Assembly: GCA_002868985.1 (NCBI GenBank)
Contig: PKTV01000533.1
Coordinates: forward strand, 1 to 15,560
From: Desulfobacteraceae bacterium
GTDB taxonomy: Bacteria; Desulfobacterota; Desulfobacteria; Desulfobacterales; UBA11574
DNA length: 15,560 nucleotides
Direction: 5' to 3'
Shown: piece after piece, positions 13,908 through 15,560 of the stretch
Layout: the number at the start of each line of letters is the position of its first letter
Numbering within the stretch: position 1 is the stretch's first letter
Made by a program: the position numbers and the translations under genes
Notes under the pieces: model-generated
Told to the model about the DNA's origin: nothing
The model's input: only the letters and a program-made list of their open reading frames with translations
Database searches by the model: none

Positions 13908-14177
13908 TTATTTCACAGCTTCCTTCAAAGCCTTTCCTGCAACAAATTTTGGCACCTTACTTGCCGCAATATATATCTCTTCTCCTGTCTGAGGATTTCT
14001 GCCTTTACGAGCTTTCCTTTCTGTCACCTTAAATGTGCCGAACCCAACCAATGATACGGCGTCTCCTTTCCCCAGTGCCTCTTTAATGCTTGAAAGAACA
14101 ACCTCCACGGCCGCCTGGGCATCCTTTTTGGTTTTTAAGACCTTGGCAACCTCGTTGATCAAATCTGCTTTGTTCAT
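13908..14177 (-). CDS. hup: HU-family nucleoid DNA-binding protein
   Basis: An 89-residue HU-type histone-like protein, the normal length. It begins [20 protein letters not shown], with the dimerisation helices, then [20 protein letters not shown] (45-64), the family signature and the DNA-intercalating beta arm, and ends [14 protein letters not shown] bends and compacts DNA as a dimer and helps replication, recombination and repression loops. The ATG at 14177 is chosen over an in-frame start 13 codons upstream because AAAGGAG lies just before it and HU proteins begin MNK. Monocistronic, with its own terminator 24 bases downstream. Assignment to HU rather than IHF rests on the overall sequence and the lack of IHF-specific neighbours. 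Confidence 0.95.
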   Translation of the reverse strand: MNKADLINEVAKVLKTKKDAQAAVEVVLSSIKEALGKGDAVSLVGFGTFKVTERKARKGRNPQTGEEIYIAASKVPKFVAGKALKEAVK

Positions 14178-14403
14178 GTTTTTTCTCCTTTCACTTTTTG
14201 AAGGCCAAGAGTGCATAATTCATAATCTAAAACTCGAAATGTTACTCTTGTTTCAGCCGTTTAAAATGTTCAATGCCCTTTCGATCTATAGCGGATTTCG
14301 AAAAAACATCAATTTCTAACCCTTTAGCAAAGCATATTGCTGTTATCTTCTTCCTCACATGTTTTAACCCTATTAACTTGCGGATACCTTAGGGGTAATG
14401 CCT

Positions 14404-14565
14404 TTATATTATATGAACTACAAACAACCAAAAGATAATGAAAACAGCCAGACCGGTTACAGCTATGGTTGAGAACAGCATCACAATTGATTCCATTTTG
14501 ATTTGATTTCGAATTTTCGTTTTTTTCGAATGCCGATCAATGCTATCTTGGTTTTTCTGAGGCAT
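14404..14565 (-). CDS. Small single-helix membrane protein (hypothetical)
   Basis: A 53-codon frame from ATG 14565 to TAA 14404. The first 24 residues (MPQKNQDSIDRHSKKTKIRNQIKM) are charged and basic, and residues 26-53 (SIVMLFSTIAVTGLAVFIIF, then WLFVVHII) form one strong membrane helix ending at the C-terminus. This positive-inside, C-terminal-helix layout is typical of real small membrane proteins and would be unlikely in a random frame. I recognise no family. There is no good Shine-Dalgarno at either ATG (14565 or the in-frame 14496), which lowers confidence. Confidence 0.45.
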   Translation of the reverse strand: MPQKNQDSIDRHSKKTKIRNQIKMESIVMLFSTIAVTGLAVFIIFWLFVVHII

Positions 14566-14798
14566 TTTAGATTTAAATTTTACTTTTTAACAATGGCATA
14601 GACCAATAAATACCCAAAAGGGCGGCGATTGGAACTCAGGGCCAAGTCACGATAGAAAACAAATCCCATTATGGGAGAAATGAAACAGAGTGACGGTTTT
14701 GGGACCGTAAGAAAAATAACCGAAAATAAAATGAATGTTTATGGTGCATATACGAAACCCCACAGGCCGGATCTGGGGCCGGCGTCTCCTGTTGGCGG

Positions 14799-15233
14799 CT
14801 AATTGCCCGTGGTTGTTACTGCTTCAAGAAACACTTCGTTGGAGTTAGCACTTTGAAAACCTTCAGTACTGAATGCTCTTACTATAAAATAATACGTCTG
14901 ATTTTCATCCAGATCATAAACAGTGCACGTGGGTTCAGTGGTTTCAAAATATGGGTTGGTGTAATTATATGACTGACCTTCTTGACGATAAAAAACTGCA
15001 TAACCCGCTAAGTTTGATTCATTATTCGGGGTCCAATTGAGGGTAACATCTATAGCATAGCCTGATGTCACGAAGCAAAAAAATAGCAAAATAAAAAACA
15101 GAAAATGATTCCAGGTGTTTAATCTATTGAGTTTTTTGTTTGTGCCACAACCCAAGAGACGTTTGACTTGTGCAATTTTACTTCGAAATTTTATGATTTC
15201 CTTTACCTTGGCCGCATTGCACCGGTAGCCCAT
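14799..15233 (-). CDS. Secreted or membrane-anchored single fibronectin type III domain protein
   Basis: A 144-residue protein read from ATG 15233, which has AAAGGA 7 bases upstream; a TTG 18 bases further out is also open. Residues 1-42 are basic, 43-60 are a hydrophobic segment ending SGYA that serves as a signal peptide or anchor, and 62-137 form one FnIII domain: DVTLNWTPNNESNLAGYAVFY, then CTVYDLDENQTYYFIVRAFS and SANSNEVF. This form of the domain, with 'LAGY.V.Y', 'L..NQTYYF.V.A' and 'S.SNEV', is common in secreted proteins of sulfate and metal reducers. The 42 residues before the hydrophobic segment are longer than a usual signal N-region. No PEP-CTERM or other sorting signal is seen at the C-terminus. 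A TTGACA promoter lies about 110 bases upstream. Confidence 0.8.
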   Translation of the reverse strand: MGYRCNAAKVKEIIKFRSKIAQVKRLLGCGTNKKLNRLNTWNHFLFFILLFFCFVTSGYAIDVTLNWTPNNESNLAGYAVFYRQEGQSYNYTNPYFETTEPTCTVYDLDENQTYYFIVRAFSTEGFQSANSNEVFLEAVTTTGN

Positions 15234-15323
15234 AAACATTTCCTTTCTCAATTATTGTGAATAACTTTTCCTGTATTCTCTTATTAGAACCTATCTTACA
15301 AATACGTCTGATTTTCATCCAGA
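14891..15323. repeat. Exact 23-bp direct repeat in the FnIII gene and in its leader
   Basis: Positions 14891-14913 and 15301-15323 are identical over 23 bases (beginning AATACGTCTGATTTTCATCC) in the same orientation, 410 bases apart. The first copy encodes DENQTYY of the FnIII domain on the minus strand; the second lies between the predicted promoter and the start codon of the same gene. Flanking bases differ. Confidence 0.75.
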
Positions 15324-15340
15324 CATCACCGGCTGCATTT

Positions 15341-15369
15341 CAAATACCTGAAGATAGCGGTATTGTCAA
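15341..15369 (-). promoter_or_regulatory. Sigma-70-type promoter of the FnIII gene
   Basis: On the minus strand TTGACA (15369-15364), a 17-base spacer and TATTTG (15346-15341). Transcription would start near 15334, giving a leader of about 100 bases that contains the second copy of the 23-bp repeat (15301-15323). Confidence 0.5.
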
Positions 15370-15411
15370 CCGACTACTGTTCTCCAAAGGTGGCGATTTA
15401 AGGAAAATATC

Positions 15412-15560
15412 ATGAAGCCATCTCAAAATAAAGATTTTGGTTCAAGATCCCCCGCTAAAACCCAGCGGGATAAAAAGGCGGGGCCGAGTTTTAACCCGGA
15501 GGACTTAAAACGAGGCTCCAACGCCGAAGTTGGGCGAAAAGATTATTTTGAGATAGCTTC
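15412..15560 (+). CDS. Doubtful reading frame across the terminal repeat element, cut by the window edge
   Basis: ATG 15412, with AAGGA 7 bases upstream, opens 49 codons to the window end: MKPSQNKDFGSRSPAKTQRD, ending GRKDYFEIA. It is polar, basic and resembles no family I can name. Because almost every base of it lies within the inverted-repeat element at 15414-15560, the frame may be incidental; the good ribosome binding site is the only support. Confidence 0.25.
   Translation, partial: MKPSQNKDFGSRSPAKTQRDKKAGPSFNPEDLKRGSNAEVGRKDYFEIA
15414..15560. repeat. 147-bp element with near-perfect terminal inverted repeats and internal hairpins
   Basis: GAAGCCATCTCAAAATAA (15414-15431) is mirrored by TTATTTTGAGATAGCTTC at 15543-15560, with one mismatch in 18. 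Inside are CCCGCT/AGCGGG (15451-15456 / 15464-15469), GTTTTAA/TTAAAAC (15488-15494 / 15505-15511) and CCAAC/GTTGG (15518-15522 / 15529-15533). One strand would fold as a multi-branched cloverleaf. It is likely a MITE or similar repeat; its right flank is outside the window. Confidence 0.6.

Noticed and set aside
14217..14403. 37-codon minus-strand frame starting GTG in the HU upstream region
   Set aside because: No ribosome site and no similarity that I can see; kept only as a remark.
14671..14802. 43-codon plus-strand frame after the FnIII gene
   Set aside because: No ribosome site and low-complexity end; it overlaps the stop of the opposite gene.
1..15560. CRISPR array, tRNA, rRNA or complete insertion sequence
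   Set aside because: No regularly spaced repeats, no cloverleaf with a CCA-type acceptor, and no transposase reading frame were found on either strand.

Overview
The window looks like a chromosomal segment of a Gram-negative anaerobe, most probably a Desulfobacterota (Desulfobacterales-type) bacterium. This is inferred from gene content: a polyferredoxin with six predicted [4Fe-4S] sites, Tat-exported iron-sulfur enzymes, DUF362 and DUF6599 proteins, an exosortase-associated CAAX-type protease, predicted sigma-54 promoters and a classical HU. No rRNA, tRNA, CRISPR array or complete transposase was seen.

Layout, left to right. (1) 1-157, minus: the start of a pyridoxamine-phosphate-oxidase/NimA-like flavoprotein cut by the window edge. 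(2) 491-1892, plus: a ParA-type ATPase with a repetitive acidic tail, followed by a 105-residue protein whose N-terminus carries the LGRGL peptide typical of ParB N-termini but which has no ParB body. This looks like an orphan ParA/adaptor positioning pair. (3) 1893-2393: a terminator and a 120-bp nested inverted-repeat element. (4) 2394-5068, plus: two coupled DMT-superfamily transporters, the first broken by an in-frame TGA, then an alpha/beta hydrolase. (5) 5240-10683, plus: a four-gene redox module of a membrane-anchored DUF6599 protein (broken by an in-frame TAA), a Tat-dependent DUF362 protein, a NapH/NapG-like fused membrane polyferredoxin, and a Tat-exported aldo/keto reductase with a C-terminal Fe-S motif. 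(6) 10794-15233, minus: an exosortase-associated CPBP protease, a stand-alone receiver-domain protein, a secreted LysM protein, HU, a 53-residue membrane protein and a secreted single-FnIII protein, separated by long AT-rich spacers with palindromes and two sigma-54-like promoters that share a 12-bp block. (7) 15414-15560: a 147-bp element with near-perfect terminal inverted repeats.

The most coherent system is the Tat/polyferredoxin/aldo-keto reductase cluster. Inferred role: the NapH-like part takes electrons from quinol and passes them through the ferredoxin clusters to an exported reductase that would have no NAD(P)H available outside the cytoplasm. The ParA/LGRGL pair is the second candidate system, and the sigma-54 promoter pair hints that the orphan receiver and the exosortase-linked protease share regulation. 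The two premature stops, about 2.3 kb apart and with different stop codons, suggest gene decay or sequence error rather than recoding. By eye, region 5 is richer in G+C than the AT-rich flanks.
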